Assembly: GCF_039534165.1 (NCBI RefSeq)
Contig: NZ_BAAAUX010000014.1
Span: forward strand, 372,001 to 436,000
From: Saccharopolyspora_D taberi
GTDB taxonomy: Bacteria; Actinomycetota; Actinomycetes; Mycobacteriales; Pseudonocardiaceae
DNA length: 64,000 nucleotides
Direction: 5' to 3'
Below the pieces are notes generated by a model. It saw nothing but the letters and a program-made list of their open reading frames with translations. It was not told where the DNA came from and made no database searches. A program made the position numbers and the translations under genes. Below are positions 34,510 to 43,950 of the stretch, one piece after another (within the stretch, counting starts at the first letter, position 1; every line of letters starts with the position of its first letter).

Positions 34510-34896
34510 TCACTCCCACCACGGCCGGTAGCCGACGCCGTGCCTGCCCGCCCGGCGGACGTCGCGGTTGAGCGCCCGGGTCTCGCGGCCGATGCCCGGC
34601 GGGTAGCCGTGCTTGATCACCCGGTGCTCGGCCAGCTCGCCCATGTAGCACAACGAGTAGAACAATCCCACCATCAGACCCAGCACGATCGCCGAGATCC
34701 GGATCGACAGCGGACCCGGCAGCAGCAGGACGAGCGCGCACAGCGGCGCCAGGTGCAGCAGCGACCGCGCGAAGTGCCGCAGCACCCACGTCCGGCAGGT
34801 GACGTCGTGCAGGACCCATTCGGCGTAGCGGTCGGGCAGCTTGCCGCCGAAGGCGTACCACACCCACAGCGCTGGGTTCGGCCGGCGAGTCGCCAT
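34510..34896 (-). CDS. DUF5313 membrane protein
   Basis: A 128-residue protein with RPNPALWVWYAFGGKLPDRY and WVLHDVTCRTWVLRH near the N-terminus, two membrane helices in the middle and a basic tail. This matches the actinobacterial DUF5313 family as I remember it. The function is unknown. It is upstream of the flavin oxidoreductase by 49 bases in the same direction. Confidence 0.85.
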   Translation of the reverse strand: MATRRPNPALWVWYAFGGKLPDRYAEWVLHDVTCRTWVLRHFARSLLHLAPLCALVLLLPGPLSIRISAIVLGLMVGLFYSLCYMGELAEHRVIKHGYPPGIGRETRALNRDVRRAGRHGVGYRPWWE

Positions 34897-35043
34897 TGCC
34901 CCAGGTTAGTCCGCGTCGCGGCCGGAGCGCGCCTGCCATTCGGCCCGAGCCACCCGCCGGCGCGGAAGTGGATCAGATCACATCCGCTTGACCGGTAACG
35001 ATTCGCCGGATCCGGCCGATTCCCCGGACGAAGGGGTGAGAAC

Positions 35044-35178
35044 GTGTTCGTCGTCGTGGTGGCAATGTTGCTCGTGTTGGTCCTGGGGGTCGTGATGTTC
35101 ACCGACCTGCTCGACAACGGAGCGAAGGAACTGAGGATCCTGCTGGCCCGGCTCGTCCAGCGGGCCCGGCTGCACTGA
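35044..35178 (+). CDS. small membrane protein, hypothetical
   Basis: A 44-residue frame from GTG with GAAGGGG upstream. One long hydrophobic helix (VFVVVVAMLLVLVLGVVMF) precedes an amphipathic basic tail (ELRILLARLVQRARLH). A perfect terminator-like hairpin begins 11 bases after its stop, which argues for a real gene. No family is recognised. Confidence 0.55.
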   Translation: MFVVVVAMLLVLVLGVVMFTDLLDNGAKELRILLARLVQRARLH

Positions 35179-35189
35179 GCACAGTGGAT

Positions 35190-35220
35190 GGACCGCTCGC
35201 CGGTGACCGGCGAGCGGTCC
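35190..35220. terminator. bidirectional intrinsic terminator hairpin
   Basis: A perfect 14-base stem, GGACCGCTCGCCGG and CCGGCGAGCGGTCC, around TGA. It lies between the convergent small membrane gene and the FAH-family gene and could serve both. Confidence 0.75.
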
Positions 35221-35260
35221 GCCGTTTCCGGTACCGGGCAGGCGGTCCTCCGGGCGGCCT

Positions 35261-36430
35261 TCAGCCGAGCAGGCCGCGCCGGGCGAGGTTGGTCATCAGC
35301 GCCCGCACCCCGAATGTCCACTCCGGACACTTCTCGGACCGGTTCACCCGGTTGACCAGCGTGCCCAGCCTGGGCGTCGAGATCCGCACCACGTCGCCGA
35401 CGTGGTGGGTGAATCCCCCGCCCGGCTCGTCCCGGTCCTGCGTGGGCGCGAACAGGGTGCCGGTGTAGAGCAGCAGCCCGTCGGGGTACTGGTGGTGCCG
35501 CCCGATCGCGGCCGTCACCAGGTCGAGCGGGTCGCGGCTGATCTCGCGCATCGTGCTCACGTCGTCGAGCACGAACCCGTCCTCGCCCCGCACCTCCAGC
35601 CGGACGTCCAGTTGCCGCACCTCGTCCAGGCCGAACCCGTTGTCGAACAGCCGCAGGAACGGCCCGATCGCGGCCGAGGCGTTGTTGTCCTTGGCCTTGG
35701 GCAGCAGCAGGGCGCTGCGACCCTCGACGTCGCGGAGGTTGACGTCGTTGCCCAGGGTCGCACCGGCGATCCGGCCGTCGGAGCGGACCGCCAGCACCAC
35801 CTCGGGTTCCGGGTTGTTCCAGCTCGACCCCTCGGCGATGCCGACCTCGGCCCCGACGCCGACCGCCGCGAGCACCGGTGCCTTGGTGAAGATCTCCGGG
35901 TCCGGGCCGAGACCCACTTCGAGGTACTGCGACCACAGACCGTCGCGCAGCATCCGGTCCCGCACCGCGCGGGCCTCCGGCGAGCCGGGTTCGATCGCGG
36001 CGAGCGTGCGCCCGACCGCGGTCTCGACCTCGGCGCGGACCGCGCCGGACTTCGCGGGATCGCCACCGGCCCGCTCCTCTATGACCCGCTCCAGCAAGCT
36101 GCCCGCGAACGTCACGCCCGCCGCGCGGACCACCTGGAGGTCGGCAGGGGCCAGCAGGTGCGCGCCCTGGCGGGCGCCCAGCGTCTCGGCCAGGACCCCC
36201 GGCAGCGACCAGGTCCGGCGCGCGGTGGCGGTGCGGGCGACTCCGGCCGGGTCCGGAGCCTCCAGCAGCTCCGCGACCGTCGACGCGGTGTCGGTGATGT
36301 CGAGCAGTTCCTCACCCGAAACCACCACGACGCACGGGCCCTGCTCATCCGGGTCTTGGAGCCTCCCGACCAGCAACGCGGTCCGCCAGTCGGCGGGCAG
36401 GACGTCGAGCGGGCTGTTGACCAGGGGCAC
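35261..36430 (-). CDS. fumarylacetoacetate hydrolase (FAH) family protein
   Basis: A 389-residue protein from a GTG with GAGG upstream. The C-terminal two thirds carry the FAH fold marks: WNNPEPEVVLAV, LGNDVNLRDVEGRS and DNNASAAIGPF, which supply the metal-binding acids. The long N-terminal part and overall length resemble sugar-acid dehydratases of the FAH superfamily (2-keto-3-deoxy-arabinonate type) more than 280-residue hydrolases. The reaction is unassigned. The gene converges on a terminator and is divergent from an NmrA-like gene. Confidence 0.85.
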   Translation of the reverse strand: MPLVNSPLDVLPADWRTALLVGRLQDPDEQGPCVVVVSGEELLDITDTASTVAELLEAPDPAGVARTATARRTWSLPGVLAETLGARQGAHLLAPADLQVVRAAGVTFAGSLLERVIEERAGGDPAKSGAVRAEVETAVGRTLAAIEPGSPEARAVRDRMLRDGLWSQYLEVGLGPDPEIFTKAPVLAAVGVGAEVGIAEGSSWNNPEPEVVLAVRSDGRIAGATLGNDVNLRDVEGRSALLLPKAKDNNASAAIGPFLRLFDNGFGLDEVRQLDVRLEVRGEDGFVLDDVSTMREISRDPLDLVTAAIGRHHQYPDGLLLYTGTLFAPTQDRDEPGGGFTHHVGDVVRISTPRLGTLVNRVNRSEKCPEWTFGVRALMTNLARRGLLG

Positions 36431-36709
36431 CGCACACCTCGCAGAAGATCCGGCCTCGGATCTATCTGTACCACTGTTTCGAACGGTCGAACAGAGCCCG
36501 CGAGGCCGCTGCCAGGAGGCCGTTTTCTCCGGTGGCCACCGGGAATCCCCCGCCGCGGGCAGCGGCGTCCGGTGTCCACTGAGGCCGGTTGCGCCGAACG
36601 GGCCGACGTCATCCGTTCGGTTGACCGTGGCGGAGGCTTGACCAACTCGCCGCCTCTTGTGCCCGGTGCGACAGTGAGCACGAAAACCGATCTCGGGGCG
36701 GGGGTGCCC
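36431..36709. promoter_or_regulatory. divergent intergenic region
   Basis: Separates the FAH-family and NmrA-like genes. It contains TTCGA-ACGG-TCGAA (36478-36491), flanked by CTGTT and ACAG, as a possible regulator site close to a TACAGAT -10-like element (minus strand, 36470-36464). No gene is seen. Confidence 0.35.
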
Positions 36710-37510
36710 ATGGACACCATCGCGGTCACCGGAGGTACCGGACACCTGGGGCGTGAACTGGTCGCCCTGCTCAAGACGACGTACCGGGTGCGCGTTCTGA
36801 CCCGCAAGCCGCGGACGGACGAGGACGTGGACTGGGTCCGGGGAGACCTGGCCACCGGTGAAGGACTCGAACAGCTCGTCTCCGGCGCGCAGGTCCTGCT
36901 GCACGCCGCCACGATGTCGCCTGCGGCGCAGCGCGGTTACCTGCTGCCGTCGGACTTCTGGCACAGCCCGCCCGACGTCGACGTGGACGGCACCGCCCGG
37001 CTGCTGGAGGAGTCGGCGAAGGCCGGGGTGCGCCACTTCGCCTACATCTCCATCGTGGGCGTGGACCAGCCGGTCGGCCCCTACCTGCGGCTCAAGCACA
37101 CCGCCGAGGAACTGGTCAGCGTCGCCGACGTGCCGTGGTCGATCATGCGCGCCACCCAGTTCCACTGGCTGCTGGACCGGATGCTGGGCAAGGCGAGCAG
37201 GCTCCCGGTGCTGCCGCTGCCGACCTCGCTGCCCACCCAGCCGGTCGACGCCGGCGACTTCGCCCGCTACGTCGTGGAATGCCTCGAAGAGGGGCCGGGC
37301 GGTCTGCGCACCGACTTCGGCGGGCCGGAGGTGCTGACCTTCGCCGAAGTCGTCCGGCAGTGGCAACGCGCCCGGGGCAGGTCACGCCGCGTGGTCACCG
37401 TTCCCGCGCCCCGGCGGCTGACCCGGATCGCCACCCAGATCACCTGCCCGCAGGGCCGCCGCGGCAGCACGACCTGGTCGGAGTGGCTGCGCACGCATCC
37501 GGCGGAGTGA
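36710..37510 (+). CDS. NmrA-like NAD(P)-binding protein (atypical SDR)
   Basis: A 266-residue protein with IAVTGGTGHLGRELV at residues 4-18 and the fold of the atypical SDR group. The later sequence (HFAYISIVGVDQ, then YLRLKHTAEELV) keeps a YLRLK that may stand for the YxxxK pair. Start ATG has GGGGG upstream; an in-frame GTG at 36674 is possible. Function is likely NAD(P)H sensing or reduction of small molecules. Confidence 0.87.
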   Translation: MDTIAVTGGTGHLGRELVALLKTTYRVRVLTRKPRTDEDVDWVRGDLATGEGLEQLVSGAQVLLHAATMSPAAQRGYLLPSDFWHSPPDVDVDGTARLLEESAKAGVRHFAYISIVGVDQPVGPYLRLKHTAEELVSVADVPWSIMRATQFHWLLDRMLGKASRLPVLPLPTSLPTQPVDAGDFARYVVECLEEGPGGLRTDFGGPEVLTFAEVVRQWQRARGRSRRVVTVPAPRRLTRIATQITCPQGRRGSTTWSEWLRTHPAE

Positions 37511-37547
37511 GCGCAACAGCGCCGGAAGCGATCGCCGTACGATGTCG

Positions 37548-37560
37548 CGAACGACGTTCG
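37548..37560. promoter_or_regulatory. candidate TetR operator
   Basis: CGAACG-A-CGTTCG, a perfect 13-base palindrome 54 bases before the TetR start and just after a TACGAT -10-like hexamer (37538-37543). It may be an autoregulatory site. Confidence 0.45.
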
Positions 37561-37569
37561 ACGACCGAT

Positions 37570-37625
37570 GGACGATGGCGGCCCAGTGATGGTGGTCCAG
37601 TGATGGCGATCCGGTGATGGCGATG
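37570..37625. repeat. 14-bp tandem repeat spanning a start codon
   Basis: About four copies of a 14-base unit (best copies CAGTGATGGTGGTC, CAGTGATGGCGATC, CGGTGATGGCGATG) run into the first codons of the TetR gene. Each copy holds overlapping GTG and ATG, so the array multiplies possible starts in shifting frames. Confidence 0.75.
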
Positions 37626-38378
37626 GAGTACAGCGGCGGCGGGGATCCGGCCCGCAGCCTCGCCCTGCTGTGGCGGACCGGGGCCGTGCGCAAGGGCCGT
37701 TCGGATCTCAGCGTGGACCGGATCGTGCGGACCGCGATCGAGCTGGCCGACGCCGAAGGCATCGGGGCGCTGTCCATGCGGCGGGTCGCGGGTCAGCTCG
37801 GCGTCGGCACGATGTCGCTCTACACCTACGTGCCGGGCAAGGCCGAACTGCTCGACGTCATGCTCGACACCGTCTACGGCGAGACCCCGCGGGAGGAGCC
37901 CGCGGGCGGCGGGTGGCGCGGCAGGCTCGAACAGGTCGCGCGGGAGAACTGGGAGCTGTACCACCGGCATCCGTGGATGCTCCAGGTCGCGACCGGCCGC
38001 GCGGTGCTGGGGCCGAACGTGATCGCCAAGTACGACCACGAGCTGGGCGCGGTCGCGGGGATCGGGCTGACCGAGGTCGAGATGGACTCGGTGCTCAGCC
38101 TGGTGCTCGGGCACGTCGAAGGAGCGGCGCGGCGGTCGGTGGAGGCCGCGCAGGCCGAGCGGGCCAGCGGACTGACCGACGAGCAGTGGTGGCAGGCGCA
38201 CGCGCCGCTGTTCGGCAAGCTCATGGACCCCGACCGGTTCCCCAACGCCGCGAAGGTGGGGGCCGCCGCCGGGGAGGCGCACGGATCCGCGCAGAACCCG
38301 GCGCACGCGTTCGAGTTCGGGCTGCAGCGGATCCTGGACGGGATCGAGGCGTTCGTCCGCGACCGCCGTCCACAGTAG
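37614..38378 (+). CDS. TetR-family regulator (TetR_C, tetracycline-repressor-like C-terminus)
   Basis: A regulator of about 254 residues. After a longer leader, the helix-turn-helix is at about 45-75 (LSMRRVAGQLGVGTMSLYTYVPGKAELL), followed by a C-terminal domain of the classical TetR type. Three in-frame starts lie within ten bases (GTG 37614, ATG 37617, ATG 37623) because a 14-bp repeat covers them, and none has a clear ribosome site. The target may be itself or the upstream NmrA-like gene. Confidence 0.88.
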   Translation: MMAMEYSGGGDPARSLALLWRTGAVRKGRSDLSVDRIVRTAIELADAEGIGALSMRRVAGQLGVGTMSLYTYVPGKAELLDVMLDTVYGETPREEPAGGGWRGRLEQVARENWELYHRHPWMLQVATGRAVLGPNVIAKYDHELGAVAGIGLTEVEMDSVLSLVLGHVEGAARRSVEAAQAERASGLTDEQWWQAHAPLFGKLMDPDRFPNAAKVGAAAGEAHGSAQNPAHAFEFGLQRILDGIEAFVRDRRPQ

Positions 38379-38379
38379 A

Positions 38380-38423
38380 GAGCCGGCGGCACCGGCCGGG
38401 CAGCCGGCGCCGCCTGCCGGGGC

Positions 38424-38425
<2 letters not shown>
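38380..38425. terminator. GC-rich hairpin between convergent genes
   Basis: GAGCC...GGCA pairs with TGCC...GGCTC and encloses further GCCGGC elements, filling the 45-base gap between the TetR and oxidoreductase stops. A bidirectional terminator is plausible. Confidence 0.45.
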
Positions 38426-39434
<1,009 letters not shown>

Positions 39435-39471
39435 CGTGCGCTCCTTCGCGGGTTCTGCGGTTGCGGGTCCG

Positions 39472-39500
39472 ACGATACAGAAACTGTCAGCGACTGCCAA
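39472..39500 (-). promoter_or_regulatory. promoter of the CurA-like reductase
   Basis: Minus strand TTGGCA (39500-39495), 17-base spacer, TATCGT (39477-39472): five and four of six consensus bases at ideal spacing, about 38 bases before the start codon. The spacer contains the imperfect inverted repeat CTGTC-AGC-GACTG, a possible site for the divergent TetR. Confidence 0.55.
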
Positions 39501-39551
39501 ATGTCGCCCGCTGCCTTATGCCACCGGCTGCCGTGGGCCATAATGGGGCGC

Positions 39552-40196
39552 ATGAGCGTGTCCACCGACCAGGGTGGCCTGCGGGCCAGGAAGAAGCAGC
39601 GCACCAGGTCCGGCCTGATCGAGGCCGGGGTCGACCTGTTCCTGGACAAGGGCTACGACGCGACCACGATCGACGAGATCGCGGCGCAGGTCGACATCTC
39701 GCCGCGGACGTTCTTCCGGTACTTCGCGGGCAAGGAGGACATCGCGCTGGCCAAGGGCGCGGCCCTGGACGACCTCGTGGTCGAGGCGCTGCGCGCCCGT
39801 CCGGCGGGCGAACCGCCGCTGCCCGCGCTGCGCCACGCGGTGCTGGCGATGGTGCGCGAGTCGGCCGCCAGCGAAGGCGTCGGGCGGTTCCTGCACACCC
39901 AGCACCTGATCAACAAGACGCCCACGCTGCTGGCGGGCAACCTGCGCCGGGCGGCCGAGACCGAGGAGCGGCTCACCGCCGAGATCGCCCACCGCCAGGG
40001 CGTCGACCCGGACGCGGACCTGCGGCCGCGGGTGCTGGTCGGCGTCGTCTACGCCGCGCTGCGCATCGGCATGGAGGCGATGTGCGCCGACCCCAGCCGC
40101 GAACCGGAGCGCATGATCGAGCTCATCGGCCAGGCCGTCGACCTGGCCACCGCCGGGATCCCCGAAACCTGGGACACCGATCCCCGGCGCTGGTGA
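39552..40196 (+). CDS. TetR-family regulator
   Basis: A 214-residue protein with the helix-turn-helix TIDEIAAQVDISPRTFFRYFAGKEDI (about 41-66) of the RutR/MftR-like branch that carries FFRYF. It is divergent from the CurA-like reductase and likely represses it. The ATG at 39552 is preferred; ATG at 39543 adds three residues. Its stop overlaps a potential GTG of the following dehydratase frame. Confidence 0.9.
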   Translation: MSVSTDQGGLRARKKQRTRSGLIEAGVDLFLDKGYDATTIDEIAAQVDISPRTFFRYFAGKEDIALAKGAALDDLVVEALRARPAGEPPLPALRHAVLAMVRESAASEGVGRFLHTQHLINKTPTLLAGNLRRAAETEERLTAEIAHRQGVDPDADLRPRVLVGVVYAALRIGMEAMCADPSREPERMIELIGQAVDLATAGIPETWDTDPRRW

Positions 40197-40216
40197 GCGA
40201 CCCCGGAGGTGTGCGA

Positions 40217-41167
40217 GTGCTGTCGCTGTCCGACATCCGGTCCGCGGCCGGACGACTGCGCGGGGTGGCGCACCGGACACCGGTGCTCACCTCCGGCGCG
40301 GTCGACGACCTGGTGGCCGCGGAGGTCTTGCTCAAGTGCGAGAACTTCCAGCGGGTGGGCGCGTTCAAGTTCCGCGGCGCCTACAACGCGATCTCGCGGC
40401 TCGACGATGAGCAGAAGCGCCGGGGCGTGGCCGCGTACTCGTCCGGCAACCACGCCCAGGCGGTCGCGCTCGCCGCGCGGCTGGCCGGCACCGCGGCGGT
40501 GATCGTGATGCCTGAGGACGCCCCGGCGGTCAAGGTGGCCGCGACGCGCGGCTACGGCGCGGAGATCGTCAGCTACGACCGCTACACCCAGAACCGGGAG
40601 CAGCTGGCGGGGGAACTCGCCGCCGAACGGGGGCTGGCGCTGATCCCGCCCTACGACCACCCGCACGTGATGGCCGGGCAGGGCACGACCGCGCTGGAGC
40701 TGATCGAGGACACCGGTCCGCTGGACGCGCTCGTGGTGCCGGTCGGCGGCGGCGGGCTCATCGCGGGCTGCGCGACGGCGGCGACCGCGCTCAGCCCCGG
40801 CGTCCGGATCGTCGGCGTGGAGCCGGAGTCCGGCGACGACACCAGGAGGTCGCTGGCGGCGGGCAGGCGGGTCGAGATCCCGGTGCCGCGCACGATCGCC
40901 GACGGGCAGGCGATCACCACGCCGGGCGAGCTGACCTTCGAGGTCAACCGGCGGCTGGTGGACGAGATCGCGGTGGTCACCGACGACGAGATCCGGGCGG
41001 CGATGCGGCTTGCCTTCGCCCGGCTCAAGATCGTCGTCGAGCCCAGCGGGGCGTGCGGGCTCGCGGCGCTGCTGGCGGGCCGGACCGCGGTGTCGGGCCG
41101 GGTCGGCGTGGTGATCTCCGGAGGCAACGTCGAGCCCGGCCGGTTCACCGAGGCCCTGGCCGGCTGA
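40217..41167 (+). CDS. serine/threonine dehydratase (PLP, fold type II)
   Basis: A 316-residue PLP enzyme. Lys51 in GAFKFRGAYNA forms the internal aldimine, SSGNHAQ contacts the carboxylate, and the phosphate loop is VPVGGGGLIAG. No ACT regulatory domain is present, so it is the catabolic, short type (TdcB-like) or a serine racemase relative that deaminates L-threonine/serine to 2-oxoacids. GTG at 40217 has a perfect GGAGGT six bases upstream. Confidence 0.92.
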   Translation: MLSLSDIRSAAGRLRGVAHRTPVLTSGAVDDLVAAEVLLKCENFQRVGAFKFRGAYNAISRLDDEQKRRGVAAYSSGNHAQAVALAARLAGTAAVIVMPEDAPAVKVAATRGYGAEIVSYDRYTQNREQLAGELAAERGLALIPPYDHPHVMAGQGTTALELIEDTGPLDALVVPVGGGGLIAGCATAATALSPGVRIVGVEPESGDDTRRSLAAGRRVEIPVPRTIADGQAITTPGELTFEVNRRLVDEIAVVTDDEIRAAMRLAFARLKIVVEPSGACGLAALLAGRTAVSGRVGVVISGGNVEPGRFTEALAG

Positions 41168-41306
41168 GGTCGCCTGATCAACTGAGGTAGCCGCCAGCCC
41201 GTCGTGAGATCCGGCGGTTCGTCATCGACCTGATGTGCGCCGTGCGCTTTGGCCGAGCCGCAACCGGCCACCGGGCGTCATCATGGGAGCGACCGGAGGG
41301 AGAAGC

Positions 41307-41819
41307 ATGCTTCACGGCTACATCTTCGATCGCGTTTCGGTGCTCCTGCGCGACATGCACTTCGAGAACACCAGGCAGGCCAACGACGAGGGACCGGAGA
41401 AAGGCGTCCGGGTGGAGCTGCGGCTGCGGGAACCGCAGGACTGGCGCGGCTCGGAGTTCGCCGCGCAGCGGGTGGTGCTGGACCAGCCGGTGTGGCGGGC
41501 GGACATCTTCGTCGCGGTCGGGTCACCGCCCGATTCCTTCGACCGGACGCATTACCACTCCCGGTTCGAAGGGCTGGAGCCGGTGAGCCGGGAGTGGAGC
41601 GACGAACTCACGCAACAGCCGTTCGAGTGGCTGCGCGATGAGCTCGGCGACCTCACCGGCGTGCTCGAACGCGCGGGCGTCGCCGACGACGGCATCAGCG
41701 AGGCCGACGGCGCGGAGCTCCGGCGCGCCGCACCGGAGATCGCTGCGCGGGCTCGCGAGGTGTTCGGGCAGGTTCAGGCCGGGGAGCTCACGTCCGAGGT
41801 CAATCGGCCGTTCGTGTAG
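41307..41819 (+). CDS. uncharacterised protein
   Basis: A 170-residue soluble, acidic protein from an ATG with GGAGGGAG upstream. The core (VWRADIFVAVGSPPDSFDRTHYHSRF) is rich in aromatic and histidine residues, and the C-terminal third is helical and charged. No transmembrane segment, signal peptide or cofactor motif is seen. I do not recognise a named family. It converges with the carboxylase operon. Confidence 0.7.
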   Translation: MLHGYIFDRVSVLLRDMHFENTRQANDEGPEKGVRVELRLREPQDWRGSEFAAQRVVLDQPVWRADIFVAVGSPPDSFDRTHYHSRFEGLEPVSREWSDELTQQPFEWLRDELGDLTGVLERAGVADDGISEADGAELRRAAPEIAARAREVFGQVQAGELTSEVNRPFV

Positions 41820-41883
41820 GGACTCCCACCCCGCCGACCGCAGTGGCGCCGAATCGACGGGATGGGAGCGGCGCTGCCGAACC

Positions 41884-43686
41884 TCAGTCCTTGAGGGTGC
41901 AGAGGGTGGTGCCCTGGGTGAGGGTGTCGCCGGGGCTGGCGGTCAGACCGGTGACGGTGCCGTCCTTGTGGGCGGTGACCGGGTTTTCCATCTTCATCGC
42001 CTCCAGCACCGCGATCAGGTCCCCGGCCGCCACCTTGTCGCCGTCGGCGACCGCGAGCTTGACCAGCGTGCCCTGCATCGGCGCGGTCACCGCGTCGCCC
42101 GAGGCCGCCGCGCCCGCCTTGGCGGCGGCCCGCTTGCGCGGCTTGGCCTTCTCCGCGGGGGCGCTGCCGCCGGTCAGGCCCGCCGGGAGGGACACCTCCA
42201 GCCTGCGGCCCCCGACCTCGACCACGACCGTCTGCCGCGCCTCCGGCTCGGCCGGTCCGGCGCCGCCACCGGTGAACGGCGGGAGGTTGTTGTCGAACTC
42301 GGTCTCGATCCACCGCGTGTGCACCCGGAAGCCGTCCGGGCCGCCCACGAAGGCCGGGTCCGAGACGATCGCGCGGTGGAACGGCAGCACCGTGGCCATC
42401 CCCTCCACCACCATCTCGGCCAGCACCCGGCGGGACCGCGCCAGCGCCTGCTGCCTGTCCCGGCCGGTCACGATCACCTTGGCCAGCAGCGAGTCGAACT
42501 GGCCGCCGATCACCGAGCCTGACTCCACGCCCGAGTCCACCCGCACGCCCGGGCCCGACGGCGCCACGAACGTCGTGACGGTGCCCGGCGCGGGCAGGAA
42601 GTTGCGGCCCGGGTCCTCACCGTTGATCCGGAACTCGATCGAGTGGCCCACCGGCGCGGGGTCCTCGGTCAGCCACAGCGGCTCGCCCGCGGCGATCCGG
42701 AACTGCTCGGCGACCAGGTCGATGCCGGTGGTCTCCTCCGACACCGGGTGCTCGACCTGCAGCCGCGTGTTGACCTCCAGGAACGAGATCGTGCCGTCCA
42801 GCCCGACCAGGAACTCCACGGTCCCGGCACCCGAGTAGCCCGCCTGCCTGCAGATGTCGCGGGCGGCGGTGTGGATGGTGGCCCGCTGCTCGGCGCTCAG
42901 GAACGGCGCCGGGGCCTCCTCCACGAGCTTCTGGTGCCTGCGCTGCAACGAGCAGTCGCGGGTCCCGACCACCACGACGTTGCCGTGCTGGTCGGCCAGC
43001 ACCTGGGCCTCCACGTGCCGCGGCCGGTCCAGGTACCGCTCCACGAAGCACTCGCCCCGGCCGAAGGCCGCCTCGGCCTCCCGCACCGCCGAGTCGAACA
43101 GCTCCGGGATCTCCTCCAGGGTGCGGGCGACCTTCAGCCCGCGGCCACCACCGCCGAACGCGGCCTTGATCGCCACCGGCAGCCCGTGCTCCTCGGCGAA
43201 GGCGACCACCTCGCCCGCGTCGGCGACCGGGTCCTTGGTGCCCGGCACCAGCGGCGCCCCCGCCGCGGTCGCGATGTGCCGCGCGGTGACCTTGTCGCCC
43301 AGGTCCCGGATCGCCTGCGGGGACGGGCCGATCCACACCAGTCCCGCGTCCAGCACCGCCTGGGCGAAGTCGGCGTTCTCCGACAGGAACCCGTAGCCGG
43401 GGTGCACCGCGTCGGCCTCGGCCCGCTTGGCGGCGTCGATCAGCTTGTCCACGTCCAGGTAGGACTCCGCCGCCGTCGTCCCGCCCAGCGCGAACGCCTC
43501 GTCGGCGAGCCGCACGAACAGCGCGTCCGCGTCGGGCTCGGCGTAGACGGCCACGCTGCCGATGCCCGCGTCCCGGCACGCCCGCACCACCCGGACCGCG
43601 ATCTCCCCGCGGTTGGCGACCAGCACCTTCCTGATGACCCGGGGGTCGCTGTCCGACGGGGTCACGTCATTGCGTTCAGCGGTCAC
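41884..43686 (-). CDS. acyl-CoA carboxylase alpha subunit (biotin carboxylase plus BCCP)
   Basis: A 600-residue protein that carboxylates its own biotin with bicarbonate and ATP. The order is an N-terminal biotin carboxylase (KVLVANRGEIAVRV; glycine loop KAAFGGGGRGLKV; catalytic EVNTRLQVEHPV), a linker rich in Ala, Lys and Arg, and a C-terminal biotinyl domain with the biotinylation site EAMKM (Lys565). It pairs with the beta and epsilon genes just upstream. GTG at 43686 is the preferred start. Acetyl- or propionyl-CoA is the usual substrate, and the set probably feeds malonyl/methylmalonyl-CoA supply. Confidence 0.93.
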   Translation of the reverse strand: MTAERNDVTPSDSDPRVIRKVLVANRGEIAVRVVRACRDAGIGSVAVYAEPDADALFVRLADEAFALGGTTAAESYLDVDKLIDAAKRAEADAVHPGYGFLSENADFAQAVLDAGLVWIGPSPQAIRDLGDKVTARHIATAAGAPLVPGTKDPVADAGEVVAFAEEHGLPVAIKAAFGGGGRGLKVARTLEEIPELFDSAVREAEAAFGRGECFVERYLDRPRHVEAQVLADQHGNVVVVGTRDCSLQRRHQKLVEEAPAPFLSAEQRATIHTAARDICRQAGYSGAGTVEFLVGLDGTISFLEVNTRLQVEHPVSEETTGIDLVAEQFRIAAGEPLWLTEDPAPVGHSIEFRINGEDPGRNFLPAPGTVTTFVAPSGPGVRVDSGVESGSVIGGQFDSLLAKVIVTGRDRQQALARSRRVLAEMVVEGMATVLPFHRAIVSDPAFVGGPDGFRVHTRWIETEFDNNLPPFTGGGAGPAEPEARQTVVVEVGGRRLEVSLPAGLTGGSAPAEKAKPRKRAAAKAGAAASGDAVTAPMQGTLVKLAVADGDKVAAGDLIAVLEAMKMENPVTAHKDGTVTGLTASPGDTLTQGTTLCTLKD

Positions 43687-43718
43687 TTCGACCAGGGCTC
43701 CTCTTTCCGGCGGAAGTT

Positions 43719-43940
43719 CTAGTACGGCAGGGCGGACGTGCGCCAGGCGTGCGGGCCGGGACGCAGCGGGCGGCGGCCCGCGGGGTGGCGCAGCGCGGGC
43801 TCGCCCCACACCGACCACTCCCGCCGGGTCTCCGGTTCGGGGGCCTGGCGGGCGGCCAGGCTCAGCGCGATCGCCACGGCGGCGATCTCCTCGTCGTCGG
43901 GGTCGCCCGACACGATCCGCAGCACGGGGGTGTCACTCAT
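43719..43940 (-). CDS. accE: acyl-CoA carboxylase epsilon subunit
   Basis: A 73-residue protein with the conserved start of actinobacterial AccE/PccE (LRIVSGDPDDEEIAAVAIALS) and a basic, Pro/Trp-rich tail ending WRTSALPY. The epsilon subunit holds the alpha and beta subunits together and boosts activity. It sits between the beta gene (10 bases) and the alpha gene (32 bases). Confidence 0.93.
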   Translation of the reverse strand: MSDTPVLRIVSGDPDDEEIAAVAIALSLAARQAPEPETRREWSVWGEPALRHPAGRRPLRPGPHAWRTSALPY

Positions 43941-43950
43941 GACCGGACTC

